Positions 32,493 to 40,260 of a stretch of 64,000 nucleotides of DNA are shown piece by piece. Position numbers and translations under genes: made by a program. How positions within the stretch are numbered: the first letter of the stretch is position 1; each line of letters starts with the position of its first letter. The notes beneath the pieces were generated by a model, which was given only the letters and a program-made list of their open reading frames with translations, was not told the DNA's origin and did not search any database. Source of the DNA: Phocaeicola sp. (GTDB taxonomy: Bacteria; Bacteroidota; Bacteroidia; Bacteroidales; Bacteroidaceae); NCBI GenBank assembly GCA_029257865.1, contig JARIAN010000099.1, positions 1 through 64,000 of the forward strand. The letters are read 5' to 3'.

Positions 32493-34181
32493 ATGTCTAA
32501 AAATATGAAACTGAAATATATATTTTATGTAGCAGCTGCTTTGTCATTGTCTAGCTGTAATGATTCTTTTTTGGAACGAGCTCCACAGGATTTGACTGAC
32601 CAAAGTTTTTGGGGGTCTGTTAATGACTTGAAAGCATATGCAAATAGTTTTTATGGTTTAATCCCTGGGGGAGTAAGTGTATTGGATGATACCGATAGTG
32701 ATACTCAGGTTCCTAATAATATTAATTCTTTTTTGTGGGGGCAATATGTGGTTCCTACTGAAGGAGGGGTTTGGACAAAAGGTGCTTGGCAGAATATCCG
32801 TAATCTGAATTATTTCATGACTCATTATCAGAAAGTGCAGGCTTCTGAGGCTGATGTGAATATTTATGTTGCTGAAATTCGTTTCTTCCGTGCTTTGGAA
32901 TATTTTAATAAGATTCAACTGTTAGGAGATGTGCCTTGGCTGGAAGCTGACTTGAATGTGGGTAGTGAAGAATTGTATGGCCCGAAAATGAAACGAAATT
33001 TAGTGTTCCAAAAAATTGTTGATGACTTGGATTTTGCCATTAAATGGCTTCCTGCAGCGGGTAACGAAGAAGCTAATCGCTTGAATAAAGATATTGCAAA
33101 GCATGTAAAAGCTCGCTTTTGTTTGAATGAGGGTACTCTTTACAAGTATCATAAAGAATTGGGATATAATGGAGAAGCAGAGAAATGGTTGAAGATGGCT
33201 GCTCAGATGAGTGACGAACTGATTGCTTCTGGAAAGTATGAAATTTATACTACTGGTCATCCTAAAAGTGATTATTTTGATATGTATCGTATTGATGACA
33301 AAAGTAACCTGAAAGAAGCCATTTTGTATGTCGATTATAAACCTAATCTAAGAGAACATAATATGGCTGCTGCTGGACGTGAAGCTGGATGTGGTTTCTC
33401 TAAAGATTTTGTAGAAAGTTTCTTGTGTTCGGATGGACTTCCTATTTCTTTGAGTAAGCTATATCAAGGTGATGCAACGATGAGAAAGGAAACCGCTAAT
33501 CGTGATGCACGTTTGAAACAATTGATTCTTACCAATGATTTTCCTGTTAATGTGTCAGATGATTTGAAGGATTCTACTTTTGTGCAGAATGAATCGGAGT
33601 TTATAACTCAACATTGTTTTACCGGGTATAGACCAATCAAGGGTTTCAATCCAATCTATTCACAAGCTTTATACATGAAGAGCTCGTTTGATGGTATTGC
33701 TTATCGTTATGCTGAAACTTTGTTGATTAATGCAGAGGCAAAAGCTGAGTTGGGTAGTATTACAGATGCTGACTTGGATAAGACCATTAATGAGTTGAGA
33801 AAGCGTGTTGGATTGCCTTCATTAAAAGTTAATGTAGGTTTTGTTGACCCTAAGTGGCCTGACTGGGGATATGATTTGTCTCCTGTTTTACAGGAAATTC
33901 GTCGTGAACGTCGTATTGAATTGGCTGGAGAAGGTTTCAGATTCGATGATTTGAAGCGTTGGAAAGCAGGCAAGTTGTTGAATAATGTTATGACGTATGT
34001 TGGCAAGAGAGAAGCTAATGGTAAACTGAAAATTGTATATCCTAATTATACAAATGAAGATTTGTCTTATCAGGCAGGAAAGAGTCGTACTTGGAATGAT
34101 AAGATGTATCTTTATCCGATACCAACTGGGGAGTTACAAAGAAATCCTCAGCTATTGCCGCAGAATCCTGGATGGGAATAA
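32493..34181 (+). CDS. SusD-like surface glycan-binding lipoprotein
   Basis: Lid and binding protein of the SusCD import complex, anchored at the outer-membrane surface. 562 residues. The lipoprotein signal (LSLSSCNDSF) is present from either the ATG at 32493 or the one at 32505, the latter being a closer match to a normal signal peptide. Family features are FLERAPQDLTDQSFWGSVND after the lipid Cys, TPR-like helices (IYVAEIRFFRALEYFNKIQL), and the C-terminal RRERRIELAGEGFRFDDLKRW and YPIPTGELQRNP motifs. It ends at a terminator, so this locus is a bare SusCD pair without enzymes in the same transcript. Confidence 0.95.
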   Translation: MSKNMKLKYIFYVAAALSLSSCNDSFLERAPQDLTDQSFWGSVNDLKAYANSFYGLIPGGVSVLDDTDSDTQVPNNINSFLWGQYVVPTEGGVWTKGAWQNIRNLNYFMTHYQKVQASEADVNIYVAEIRFFRALEYFNKIQLLGDVPWLEADLNVGSEELYGPKMKRNLVFQKIVDDLDFAIKWLPAAGNEEANRLNKDIAKHVKARFCLNEGTLYKYHKELGYNGEAEKWLKMAAQMSDELIASGKYEIYTTGHPKSDYFDMYRIDDKSNLKEAILYVDYKPNLREHNMAAAGREAGCGFSKDFVESFLCSDGLPISLSKLYQGDATMRKETANRDARLKQLILTNDFPVNVSDDLKDSTFVQNESEFITQHCFTGYRPIKGFNPIYSQALYMKSSFDGIAYRYAETLLINAEAKAELGSITDADLDKTINELRKRVGLPSLKVNVGFVDPKWPDWGYDLSPVLQEIRRERRIELAGEGFRFDDLKRWKAGKLLNNVMTYVGKREANGKLKIVYPNYTNEDLSYQAGKSRTWNDKMYLYPIPTGELQRNPQLLPQNPGWE

Positions 34182-34215
34182 CGGTTTTTTGTAAATTTTA
34201 TATTGTAAATTAGAG

Positions 34216-34248
34216 ATAGGGCGCATTGTGAAATGCGCCCTATTTTTT
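34216..34248 (+). terminator. Terminator of the first susCD operon
   Basis: ATAGGGCGCAT (34216-34226) pairs with ATGCGCCCTAT (34232-34242) around a short loop, followed by T6. Confidence 0.92.
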
Positions 34249-34269
34249 ATTTATATATGATGCTTTTAT

Positions 34270-34582
34270 GTGATAAAAATTATATGTGTAGTCAAGTAAG
34301 TGAAAATTTCTATAACAGTTATATTATAAACGTAAAACGTCGGTACTTCCCTAAACCATGTACGGAATATACCGGTCCTTTTGTCTTGGACAAGAAAGCT
34401 ACTGTGAAGGATATCACTTGTGAAACGCTGAGCGGCAAGATAGGTTTTGTGAGTATCCGCCGTTTCGACCTTCCTTCAGCATGTTATGCGATAGTAATCC
34501 TAAGGCTGACAAGGCTTCTGTCATGTTCGATGGTAAGAAGGTGTCATCGGTGAATTCTCTGTAATCACTGAATAATCCGGAA
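34270..34582 (+). pseudogene. Decayed, internally deleted copy of the GH29 fucosidase gene
   Basis: Blocks of this stretch match the intact gene at 26930-28981 in order. The leader GTCAAGTAAGTGAAAATT matches the leader at 26898, the start region reads ATAAACGTAAAAC instead of ATGAACGTAAAAC, and CGGTACTTCCCTAAACC matches 28122-28138. The segment at 34369-34532 matches 28497-28661 (encoding YTGPFVLDKKATVK and IRRFDLPS). The end AATTCTCTGTAATCACTGAATAA matches the true C terminus. The catalytic domain is wholly deleted, the start codon and -7 box are lost, and there is a 1-nt frameshift near 34493-34500. A terminator copy follows. An open frame across it is chance and should not be annotated as a gene. 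Confidence 0.88.
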
Positions 34583-34593
34583 GTGCAGTGCCA

Positions 34594-34634
34594 TAAAAAA
34601 AGTCATATCACAATACAGTGGTATGACTTTTTTT
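34594..34634. terminator. Bidirectional terminator between fucosidase fossil and metY
   Basis: AAAAAAAGTCATA (34594-34606) pairs with TATGACTTTTTTT (34622-34634). The A and T tracts on either side allow it to stop transcription from both strands; it is the duplicate of the hairpin at 29001-29040 and now also serves the minus-strand gene. Confidence 0.85.
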
Positions 34635-34660
34635 ATGAGATAAATCAGATGATTCTCTTT

Positions 34661-35944
34661 TTAGATAGATTCCAGTGCCTGCTCCAAGTCAGCGATGATA
34701 TCATTTACATTTTCAATGCCGACCGAAAGACGAATCAAGTCTGGAGCTACTCCTGCTTCAATCAACTGTTCGTCGGTGAGTTGGCGGTGAGTATGGCTGG
34801 CAGGATGCAGCACGCAAGTACGTGCATCCGCTACATGAGTCACGATGCAGGCCAGTTTCAGGTTGTCCATGAAGTGAATCGTTTCTTCACGTGTACCGTT
34901 CAGTCCGAAAGCAATCACACCACAAGAGCCATTCGGCATATATTTTTGAGCCAGTTCATAATACTTGCTGCTTTTCAGTCCGCAATAGTTTACCCATTTC
35001 ACCTTCGGGTTAGCTTCGAGCCATTCTGCAATACGTTGTGCATTTTCGCAGTGGCGAGGTACACGCAGATGTAGAGTTTCCAGACCAAGGTTGAGCAGGA
35101 AAGCATTTTCAGGCGATTGGGCAGCTCCCAAGTCACGCATCAGCTGGGCGGTAGCTTTAGTGATATAAGCCATTTTTCCGAAAGCCTTGCTGTAAGTCAG
35201 TCCGTGATAAGACTCGTCCGGCTGAGTCAGTCCGGGGAACTTGTCGGCATGAGCGTCCCAGTCGAAGTTGCCGCTGTCCACAATAGCTCCTCCCACGCAA
35301 GTGGCATGTCCATCCATATATTTGGTAGTAGAGTGAGTCACGATATCAGCCCCCCATTTAAACGGTTGGCAGTTGAGTGGAGTGGCAAATGTATTGTCCA
35401 CAATCAAGGGCACCCCATGGTTATGTGCGATTCTTGCAAACTTTTCGATATCGAGCACATTGATGCTAGGGTTTGAGATGGTTTCCCCAAACATACATTT
35501 GGTATTCGGACGGAAAGCCTTGCTGATTTCCTCTTCCGAAGCATCTGCGTCAACGAAAGTACATTCGATGCCCAGCTTCTTCATTGTTACAGCAAACAAG
35601 TTGAAAGTACCGCCATAGATAGTAGAAGAGCAAACAAGATGGTCGCCTGCTTCGCAAATGTTGAAAACGGCATAAAAGTTGGCAGCCTGCCCCGATGAAG
35701 TCAGCATGGCAGCCACGCCACCTTCCAGTGCAGCAATCTTTGCAGCTACAGCTTCGTTGGTGGGATTTTGTAGACGGGTATAAAAAAAGCCGCTTTCTTC
35801 CAAGTCGAACAAGCGGGCCATCTGTTCGCTATTGTCATATTTGAAAGTGGTACTCTGATAGATGGGCAATACACGTGGTTCTCCTTTCTTTGGAGTCCAT
35901 CCGGCCTGTACACAAAGTGTTTCCTTGCTATAGTTCTTTTCCAT
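34661..35944 (-). CDS. metY: O-acetylhomoserine aminocarboxypropyltransferase (sulfhydrylase)
   Basis: PLP enzyme that makes homocysteine from O-acetylhomoserine and sulfide (methionine synthesis by direct sulfhydrylation). 427 residues from MEKNYSKET; the longer frame to 35968 would leave almost no leader after the -7 box at 35987-35994. The Cys/Met-metabolism fold is seen in YTRLQNPTNEAVAAK, SSGQAANFYAVFN, VDNTFATPLNCQPFKWGAD and the PLP lysine K208 in HSTTKYMDGH. The C-terminal RLSVGIENVNDIIADLEQAL is canonical. Its length (over 420) favours the sulfhydrylase over the shorter cystathionine synthase/lyase members. It could use sulfide linked to sulfate metabolism (inference). Confidence 0.93.
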   Translation of the reverse strand: MEKNYSKETLCVQAGWTPKKGEPRVLPIYQSTTFKYDNSEQMARLFDLEESGFFYTRLQNPTNEAVAAKIAALEGGVAAMLTSSGQAANFYAVFNICEAGDHLVCSSTIYGGTFNLFAVTMKKLGIECTFVDADASEEEISKAFRPNTKCMFGETISNPSINVLDIEKFARIAHNHGVPLIVDNTFATPLNCQPFKWGADIVTHSTTKYMDGHATCVGGAIVDSGNFDWDAHADKFPGLTQPDESYHGLTYSKAFGKMAYITKATAQLMRDLGAAQSPENAFLLNLGLETLHLRVPRHCENAQRIAEWLEANPKVKWVNYCGLKSSKYYELAQKYMPNGSCGVIAFGLNGTREETIHFMDNLKLACIVTHVADARTCVLHPASHTHRQLTDEQLIEAGVAPDLIRLSVGIENVNDIIADLEQALESI

Positions 35945-35986
35945 TGCTTTGAATTTTTCTGATGACACTTTTCTGTTATTTTATGG

Positions 35987-35994
35987 CAAATGTA
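35987..35994 (-). promoter_or_regulatory. -7 box of metY (minus strand)
   Basis: Reads TACATTTG on the minus strand, an exact TAnnTTTG; no clear TTTG at -33. It supports the metY start at 35944. Confidence 0.5.
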
Positions 35995-36037
35995 AGAAAA
36001 TAATGATTTATAATCTTATTTTTGGTGATAAAAGATG

Positions 36038-36045
36038 TATATTTG
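36038..36045 (+). promoter_or_regulatory. -7 box of the thioesterase gene
   Basis: TATATTTG, exact TAnnTTTG, lies 24 nt before the ATG at 36069. A TTTG at 36021 is too close (13 bp) to be the usual -33 box. It argues against the longer upstream reading frame. Confidence 0.5.
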
Positions 36046-36068
36046 ACCCAAAATCAATTAATCATGAT

Positions 36069-36524
36069 ATGGAAACAGAAATGACATTTCATCACATTAT
36101 TCCTATACAGATACGTTTCAGTGATGTAGACCAGTTTGGTCATGTAAACAATTCAGTTTACTTTTCTTTATATGATTTGGCCAAGACTTCCTATTTCCGT
36201 GAAGTCTTTGGAGAGCAAGATTGGAGTAAGTTTGCTGTGGTGGTAGCCAATATTCATGCAGATTTTCAGGCTCCGGTATTCTTTTCGGATGATTTGGCAA
36301 TTGAGACAACTGTTTTGCATTTGGGCAATAAGAGTTTTTCTCTATTGCAGCGTGCGGTCGATCGTAAAGACGGTTCTATCAAATGTCAGTGCCGTACCAT
36401 TATGGTAGGGTATGACATCGCATCCAAGCAACCTATTCCTATCCCCGACAATTACAAGCAAGCCATTTGCGCTTATGAAGGAAAGACCATTGAAGAGTTC
36501 AAGCAGCAGTCTGTTGACTTCTGA
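36069..36524 (+). CDS. Hotdog-fold acyl-CoA thioesterase (4HBT family)
   Basis: Cytoplasmic protein of 151 residues that probably hydrolyses acyl-CoA or acyl-ACP thioesters. The N-terminal motif RFSDVDQFGHVNNSVYFSLYD is the 4HBT signature, with the Asp (in DQFGHVNN) at the catalytic position. The start METEMTFHH was chosen over an upstream frame because the promoter lies between them. It is divergent from metY and convergent with the alcohol dehydrogenase. Substrate unknown. Confidence 0.88.
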   Translation: METEMTFHHIIPIQIRFSDVDQFGHVNNSVYFSLYDLAKTSYFREVFGEQDWSKFAVVVANIHADFQAPVFFSDDLAIETTVLHLGNKSFSLLQRAVDRKDGSIKCQCRTIMVGYDIASKQPIPIPDNYKQAICAYEGKTIEEFKQQSVDF

Positions 36525-36534
36525 CAGATAATAG

Positions 36535-36572
36535 ACAAGCCATCTCCGCTGTCGGAAGCGAGGATGGCTTGT
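36535..36572. terminator. Hairpin between convergent genes
   Basis: ACAAGCCATC (36535-36544) and GATGGCTTGT (36563-36572) form a 10-bp stem between the thioesterase and alcohol dehydrogenase 3' ends. T tracts are weak on both sides, so termination efficiency is uncertain. Confidence 0.65.
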
Positions 36573-36591
36573 TTGATAGTATGATTCTTTG

Positions 36592-37764
36592 TTATCTGTA
36601 TGATTTCTGGTAGATGTCCAGCACCTCTTTGTCTGTGAGAGGGCGAGGGTCAAGAGTAAACAGACCGCCCATTGTTTCCCTGGCGTTCTGTACCATTGCC
36701 GGCAAGTCTTCCTGCTTCAATCCCCATTCACTCAGTTTCAAGTCATCTACGTGACATTCTTTCTGCATCTTTTCCAAGGCTTCTATAAAGTCGCTAGGTC
36801 GGTTACTCTTCTGTTGAGTCATCACTTCCGCCATTTTCATGTATCGTTTCATGCAGTCGTTGCGGAAAGTTTCAAAGTAAGCCCGGCTGATGGCAATCAG
36901 TCCCGCTCCGTGTGGCAGTTTAGGATAGAATGCGCTCATGGCATGCTCCAATGAATGTTCTGAAGTGCAACTGGAAGTAGATTCCACCAATCCTGCCAAC
37001 GTGCTTGCCCAGGCAACTTTGGCTCTGGCTTTCAGGTTCTTTCCATCACTTACAGCTACCGGCAGATATTTGGAAAGCAGACGGATTGCTTCCAGTGCAT
37101 ACAAGTCGCTCAGTGGAGTAGCACAGTTTGCAATGAATCCTTCGGCTGCGTGGAAGAAGGCATCAAATCCCTGGTAGGCTGTCAGCTGAGGAGGGATGGA
37201 TATCATTAGTTCCGGGTCGATGATAGAAAGAGTAGGGAAAGTGTGTATATTTCCGAATCCTATTTTTTCTTGTTTGTCTTCGTTGGTGATGACTGTCCAC
37301 GGGTCAGCCTCTGTGCCGGTGCCTGCCGTTGTAGGGATAGCCACGATGGGCAAGGCCTTGGTTACCGGTCTTCCTTTTCCTGAACCGCCCACAATGTAGT
37401 CCCAGTAATCACCATCGTTGCAAGCCATCACTGCGATAGCTTTGGCCGAGTCGATGGAACTGCCGCCTCCCAGTCCGATGATGAAATCGCAACCTTGTTC
37501 GCGGCAGATAGTGGCAGCTTCCATTACGTGCGATTTTATCGGGTTAGGAAGAATCTTGTCATATACGATGGCTGCCACATCATTTTCGACCAATAAACCG
37601 ATTACTTTATCCAGATAGCCATATTTTTTCATGGAAGTTCCGGCCGAGATGACAATCATTGCTTTCTTGCCCGGTAAAGTTTCGGTAGCTAATTTTTTTA
37701 TTTCTCCACATCCAAACCAGATACGGGTAGGAATGTGTAAATTAAAAACTGGATTTGTGTTCAT
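36592..37764 (-). CDS. Iron-containing alcohol dehydrogenase (butanol dehydrogenase-like)
   Basis: Group III NAD(P)-dependent, metal-activated dehydrogenase that interconverts aldehydes or ketones and alcohols; cytoplasmic. 390 residues. The nucleotide-binding motif is GLGGGSSIDSAKAIA and the phosphate loop is PTTAGTGTEADPWTVI. Metal-binding His/Asp are in FDAFFHAAEGF and the EHSLEHAMSAFYPKLPHGAGL region. It belongs to the YqhD/BDH-like subgroup judging from length and the NPVFNLHIPTRIWFG start. A foldable leader of about 110 nt precedes it. Substrate unknown. Confidence 0.92.
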   Translation of the reverse strand: MNTNPVFNLHIPTRIWFGCGEIKKLATETLPGKKAMIVISAGTSMKKYGYLDKVIGLLVENDVAAIVYDKILPNPIKSHVMEAATICREQGCDFIIGLGGGSSIDSAKAIAVMACNDGDYWDYIVGGSGKGRPVTKALPIVAIPTTAGTGTEADPWTVITNEDKQEKIGFGNIHTFPTLSIIDPELMISIPPQLTAYQGFDAFFHAAEGFIANCATPLSDLYALEAIRLLSKYLPVAVSDGKNLKARAKVAWASTLAGLVESTSSCTSEHSLEHAMSAFYPKLPHGAGLIAISRAYFETFRNDCMKRYMKMAEVMTQQKSNRPSDFIEALEKMQKECHVDDLKLSEWGLKQEDLPAMVQNARETMGGLFTLDPRPLTDKEVLDIYQKSYR

Positions 37765-37801
37765 AGCGCATACTGTTTAAAGGTTTGTCTATATTAATGG
37801 T

Positions 37802-37873
37802 AGAGAAGAGGCGGTGCAGCAGCCTAAAAAGCGACCCTGTTCAAGTGCTTGGCTATGCCTGCTTACATTCTCT
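37802..37873 (-). ncRNA. Candidate structured 5' leader of the alcohol dehydrogenase mRNA
   Basis: Read on the minus strand, four nested helices can form: AGAGAA with UUCUCU (37873-37868 and 37807-37802), AGGC with GCCU (37860-37857 and 37812-37809), AGCC with GGCU (37854-37851 and 37824-37821), and AAGC with GCUU directly inside. The outer helix begins almost exactly at the start predicted from the -7 box at 37880-37887. It may be a regulatory leader; no known riboswitch class is recognised. Confidence 0.4.
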
Positions 37874-37879
37874 ATAGTT

Positions 37880-37887
37880 CAAATATA
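37880..37887 (-). promoter_or_regulatory. -7 box of the alcohol dehydrogenase gene
   Basis: Reads TATATTTG on the minus strand (exact TAnnTTTG), with predicted transcription start near 37873; no clear -33 TTTG. Confidence 0.5.
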
Positions 37888-38010
37888 GTGAATTTAATCA
37901 TTCGGTGTATCGGTGAAGTGTTAAATTATATCATCTTTTAGTGGAGTGCTTTAGGGAGGCTACTGAAATCATGCCGTTATTCTGACTGGATTATATTGAC
38001 ATTTTAATGG

Positions 38011-38098
38011 AATCGTCGGCATATTTTCGTTGAAATATGCCGACGATTTGAGCAAAATATGTCGACGTTTTGGATAAAATATGCCGACGATTTTTTAG
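38011..38098. repeat. Three 22-bp tandem repeats plus an inverted copy
   Basis: Units start at 38033, 38055 and 38077, each beginning AAATATGCCGACGATTT or a close variant (AAATATGTCGACGTTTT in the middle one), with a period of exactly 22 bp. Before them, AATCGTCGGCATATTT (38011-38026) is a perfect inverted copy of AAATATGCCGACGATT (38033-38048), giving a 16-bp stem with a 6-nt loop. No T tract follows on either strand. Possibilities are an operator array on one DNA face (two helical turns per unit), a REP-like intergenic repeat or an mRNA-end structure. Confidence 0.85.
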
Positions 38099-38161
38099 TA
38101 AAATAAAGAGTATTGAATATCAATGAGTTATGCGGCAATTGGGTGTGGCCGCAATCATTGT

Positions 38162-39685
38162 TTATTTTAACATTTTAGGGTAAAGCGTCCGGTTGTTCTT
38201 ATCTACCGGATAAGTGGCATTTTCCTCCTGGAGTCGTTTAATCATTTGCTTGCACAATTCATTTACCTTTTGGGGTTGCTCTTTTGCCGCATCCTGTTTT
38301 TCGTATGGGTCTTTTTTAAGGTTATACAACTTGCAAGTAGGCACACCGTCCGTTTCCGGGTTGTAATAGTAAATCAACTTCCAGTCCCCCTTTCGATAGG
38401 TAGTAAAATAGCTACCTCTATGTTCGTGAGGGAAGTGCATCAAGAAGTCATTGCGATGTTTCTTGTCTGCTTTTCCCGAAAACATTTTTTTAAGGTCTCC
38501 GCCGTCCAGTATATGGTCTTCAGGAGTCTTGATGCCGGCAACAGAAAGTACGGTCGGATAGATGTCCATGATAGTAGCCATTTGAGTCTGTACGCAGTTT
38601 TGTGCGATAGGATATCGTTTTTGGAAAACATTGTTCACGTCCGGTTTGGCCCATCCCGCAATGAAAGGAACTCTTACTCCCCCTTCATATTCAGCCCCTT
38701 TTTTACCTCTCAGCGGGGCAGAAGACCCATACTCGTCAGCTCCTCCCAACGGAGCATCACCGCCATTGTCTCCCATAAAGATAATCAAGGTATTTTCTGC
38801 TACTCCCAGTTCCTCCAGTTTGTCCATCAAGTCGCCCAGCGACTTGTCCATACCTTCTATCAGAGTAGCAAAGGCACGAGCTTGGTCGTTTTTGACCCCT
38901 TTGGGGTAATTGCCGATAAAGCGTTCGTCGGTTTCAAAAGGAGAATGAACGGCATAGTGTGCCATATTCAAGTAGAAAGGTTGTTTGTCTTTAACCGCTT
39001 TACCAATTTCTTGTATTGCCTCAAGAGTAAGAGCATCCGAGAGAAAAGTAGGAGTACGATGATATTTTTCCAGGTCGGGGACGGCACGCGCACGTTGTCC
39101 TTTAATCCATCCATATCCGTTTTCGCCATGATAACTTCCCGGATGTCCGATGGCAGAACCTGCAATGTTCACGTCAAACCCTAGGTTGGTAGGATTTGCT
39201 CCTTCGCTATTGTTGCATCCAAAGTGTGCTTTTCCCACATGAATGGTTCGGTATCCGTTTTCTTTCAGTACTTGTGGGTAAATATGGTCATTCACTTTCA
39301 GTCCGGTCCAGTTCCAGTCGTGCGGTCCGAAAGGCGTCCGGTTATTGTTCTCAGCATTAATCCAGTTGGTGGTTCGGTGTCGGGCAGCATTTTGTCCGGT
39401 CATCAGTGAAGTTCTGGAAGGAGAACTTACGCTTTGCGCATAAAAGGTAGAGAATCGTATTCCCTGTTCAGCCAGTCTTTCCATATTAGGAGTACGATAC
39501 CATTCGTTGAGCGGTTGTCGCTGAGGTTGTCCGTTTTCATCTACAATGAAAGGGAGAGAAGTGTCCATCAGTCCCATGTCATCCACCAGAAACATAATGA
39601 TGTTCGGGCGTTCTTGAGCATTCAGTGCGGTTGCTCCCATAAGGGCTGCAGCCGAAAGAAATACGTTTTTCGAGAGAATTTTCAT
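38162..39685 (-). CDS. Secreted sulfatase, Ser-type (arylsulfatase family S1)
   Basis: Hydrolyses sulfate esters after conversion of an active-site Ser to formylglycine by the anaerobic maturase anSME. 507 residues. The signal peptide is cleaved near NAQ (residue 24). RPNIIMFLVDDMG carries the metal-binding Asp pair, the catalytic motif S87-S-P-S-R-T lies at residues 87-92, and GKAHFG and FMGDNGGD (metal-binding Asp/Asn) follow. The C-terminal part has GDWKLIYYYNPE. It is divergent from the second susCD pair across 575 bp and has a strong promoter of its own. The maturase gene is not in the window. Substrate unknown. Confidence 0.94.
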   Translation of the reverse strand: MKILSKNVFLSAAALMGATALNAQERPNIIMFLVDDMGLMDTSLPFIVDENGQPQRQPLNEWYRTPNMERLAEQGIRFSTFYAQSVSSPSRTSLMTGQNAARHRTTNWINAENNNRTPFGPHDWNWTGLKVNDHIYPQVLKENGYRTIHVGKAHFGCNNSEGANPTNLGFDVNIAGSAIGHPGSYHGENGYGWIKGQRARAVPDLEKYHRTPTFLSDALTLEAIQEIGKAVKDKQPFYLNMAHYAVHSPFETDERFIGNYPKGVKNDQARAFATLIEGMDKSLGDLMDKLEELGVAENTLIIFMGDNGGDAPLGGADEYGSSAPLRGKKGAEYEGGVRVPFIAGWAKPDVNNVFQKRYPIAQNCVQTQMATIMDIYPTVLSVAGIKTPEDHILDGGDLKKMFSGKADKKHRNDFLMHFPHEHRGSYFTTYRKGDWKLIYYYNPETDGVPTCKLYNLKKDPYEKQDAAKEQPQKVNELCKQMIKRLQEENATYPVDKNNRTLYPKMLK

Positions 39686-39900
39686 ATTGGCTATTTTAAT
39701 TGATAATGTTTTTACACTTTTGAAATTTACTTGATATCTGGTAGAGCATATTTTTTCGGAAAAATTTCCGATTGTCTGAAAATTATTCTTGAATTCATAG
39801 TCTATTATTTGATTATAAGTTGGATGTGTTATAACGCCAAGTGTGTTTTAAAATATCTTCTTGCACCATAAACTATCGTTTGGGGTAGATATGGTGTTGA

Positions 39901-39931
39901 CAAAGTTAGTAAAATTGTTAAAGCTGGCAAA
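39901..39931 (-). promoter_or_regulatory. Promoter of the sulfatase gene
   Basis: On the minus strand TTTG (39931-39928), a 19-bp spacer and TAACTTTG (39908-39901) match the Bacteroidota consensus exactly. Predicted start near 39894 gives an untranslated leader of about 210 nt. Confidence 0.82.
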
Positions 39932-40167
39932 CTAGCACCATGACTATTCTTTACCTGTGGAACTTAAGGTAATTCGATATTCCTTATTGTTAATAAATGT
40001 ATTATCTTAAAGTTGGCATGTGCTGAATAAGAATGTGTTTTATTTTCTATTGTTTGGCATCCAGTTATTTATGGATTTGTGCTGTATTGTGCCCGCACAC
40101 ATGCAAAATAATTATGGAATAACAAAGTTAATGTGTGTAAAATAATTTTATAAAATAAAACTTTCAT

Positions 40168-40175
40168 TAAATTTG
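40168..40175 (+). promoter_or_regulatory. -7 box of the second susCD operon
   Basis: TAAATTTG, exact TAnnTTTG, about 85 nt before the susC ATG. The -33 region is AT-rich without a clear TTTG, which would suit an activator-dependent promoter. Confidence 0.55.
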
Positions 40176-40260
40176 CGCCCGAAAACTAAGTTAGATGGTT
40201 ATTTGAGTTCAACTATTTGATTTAGCAAAATGAAAATAGAACTCGCCTTAAATTAAGTCT

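Larger units (their letters stand above)
37765..38161. other. 397-bp gap: dehydrogenase leader, promoter and repeat array
   Basis: From right to left it holds the 22-bp repeats (38011-38098), about 100 bp without recognisable features, the -7 box at 37880 and the foldable leader at 37802-37873. No coding sequence is seen. Confidence 0.6.
39686..40260. other. 575-bp divergent intergenic region
   Basis: It contains the sulfatase promoter on the minus strand (39901-39931), its leader of about 210 nt including the inverted repeat TCGGAAA/TTTCCGA (39756-39771), and the susC -7 box on the plus strand (40168-40175). About 230 bp between the two promoters show no further recognisable element; no gene was found. 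Confidence 0.65.

Noticed and set aside
34233-34553. A 106-codon open frame with a fucosidase-like middle
   Set aside because: It is produced by chance across deletion junctions of the decayed GH29 copy; there is no start region, promoter or catalytic domain, so it was called a pseudogene.
38011-38098. The 22-bp repeats as a CRISPR array
   Set aside because: Units abut with no unique spacers of normal length, only three copies exist, and no cas genes are nearby.
38246-39184. A 312-codon plus-strand open frame opposite the sulfatase
   Set aside because: It runs antisense to a gene with intact catalytic motifs, and its product has no recognisable domain and looks like a mirror of the real coding frame.
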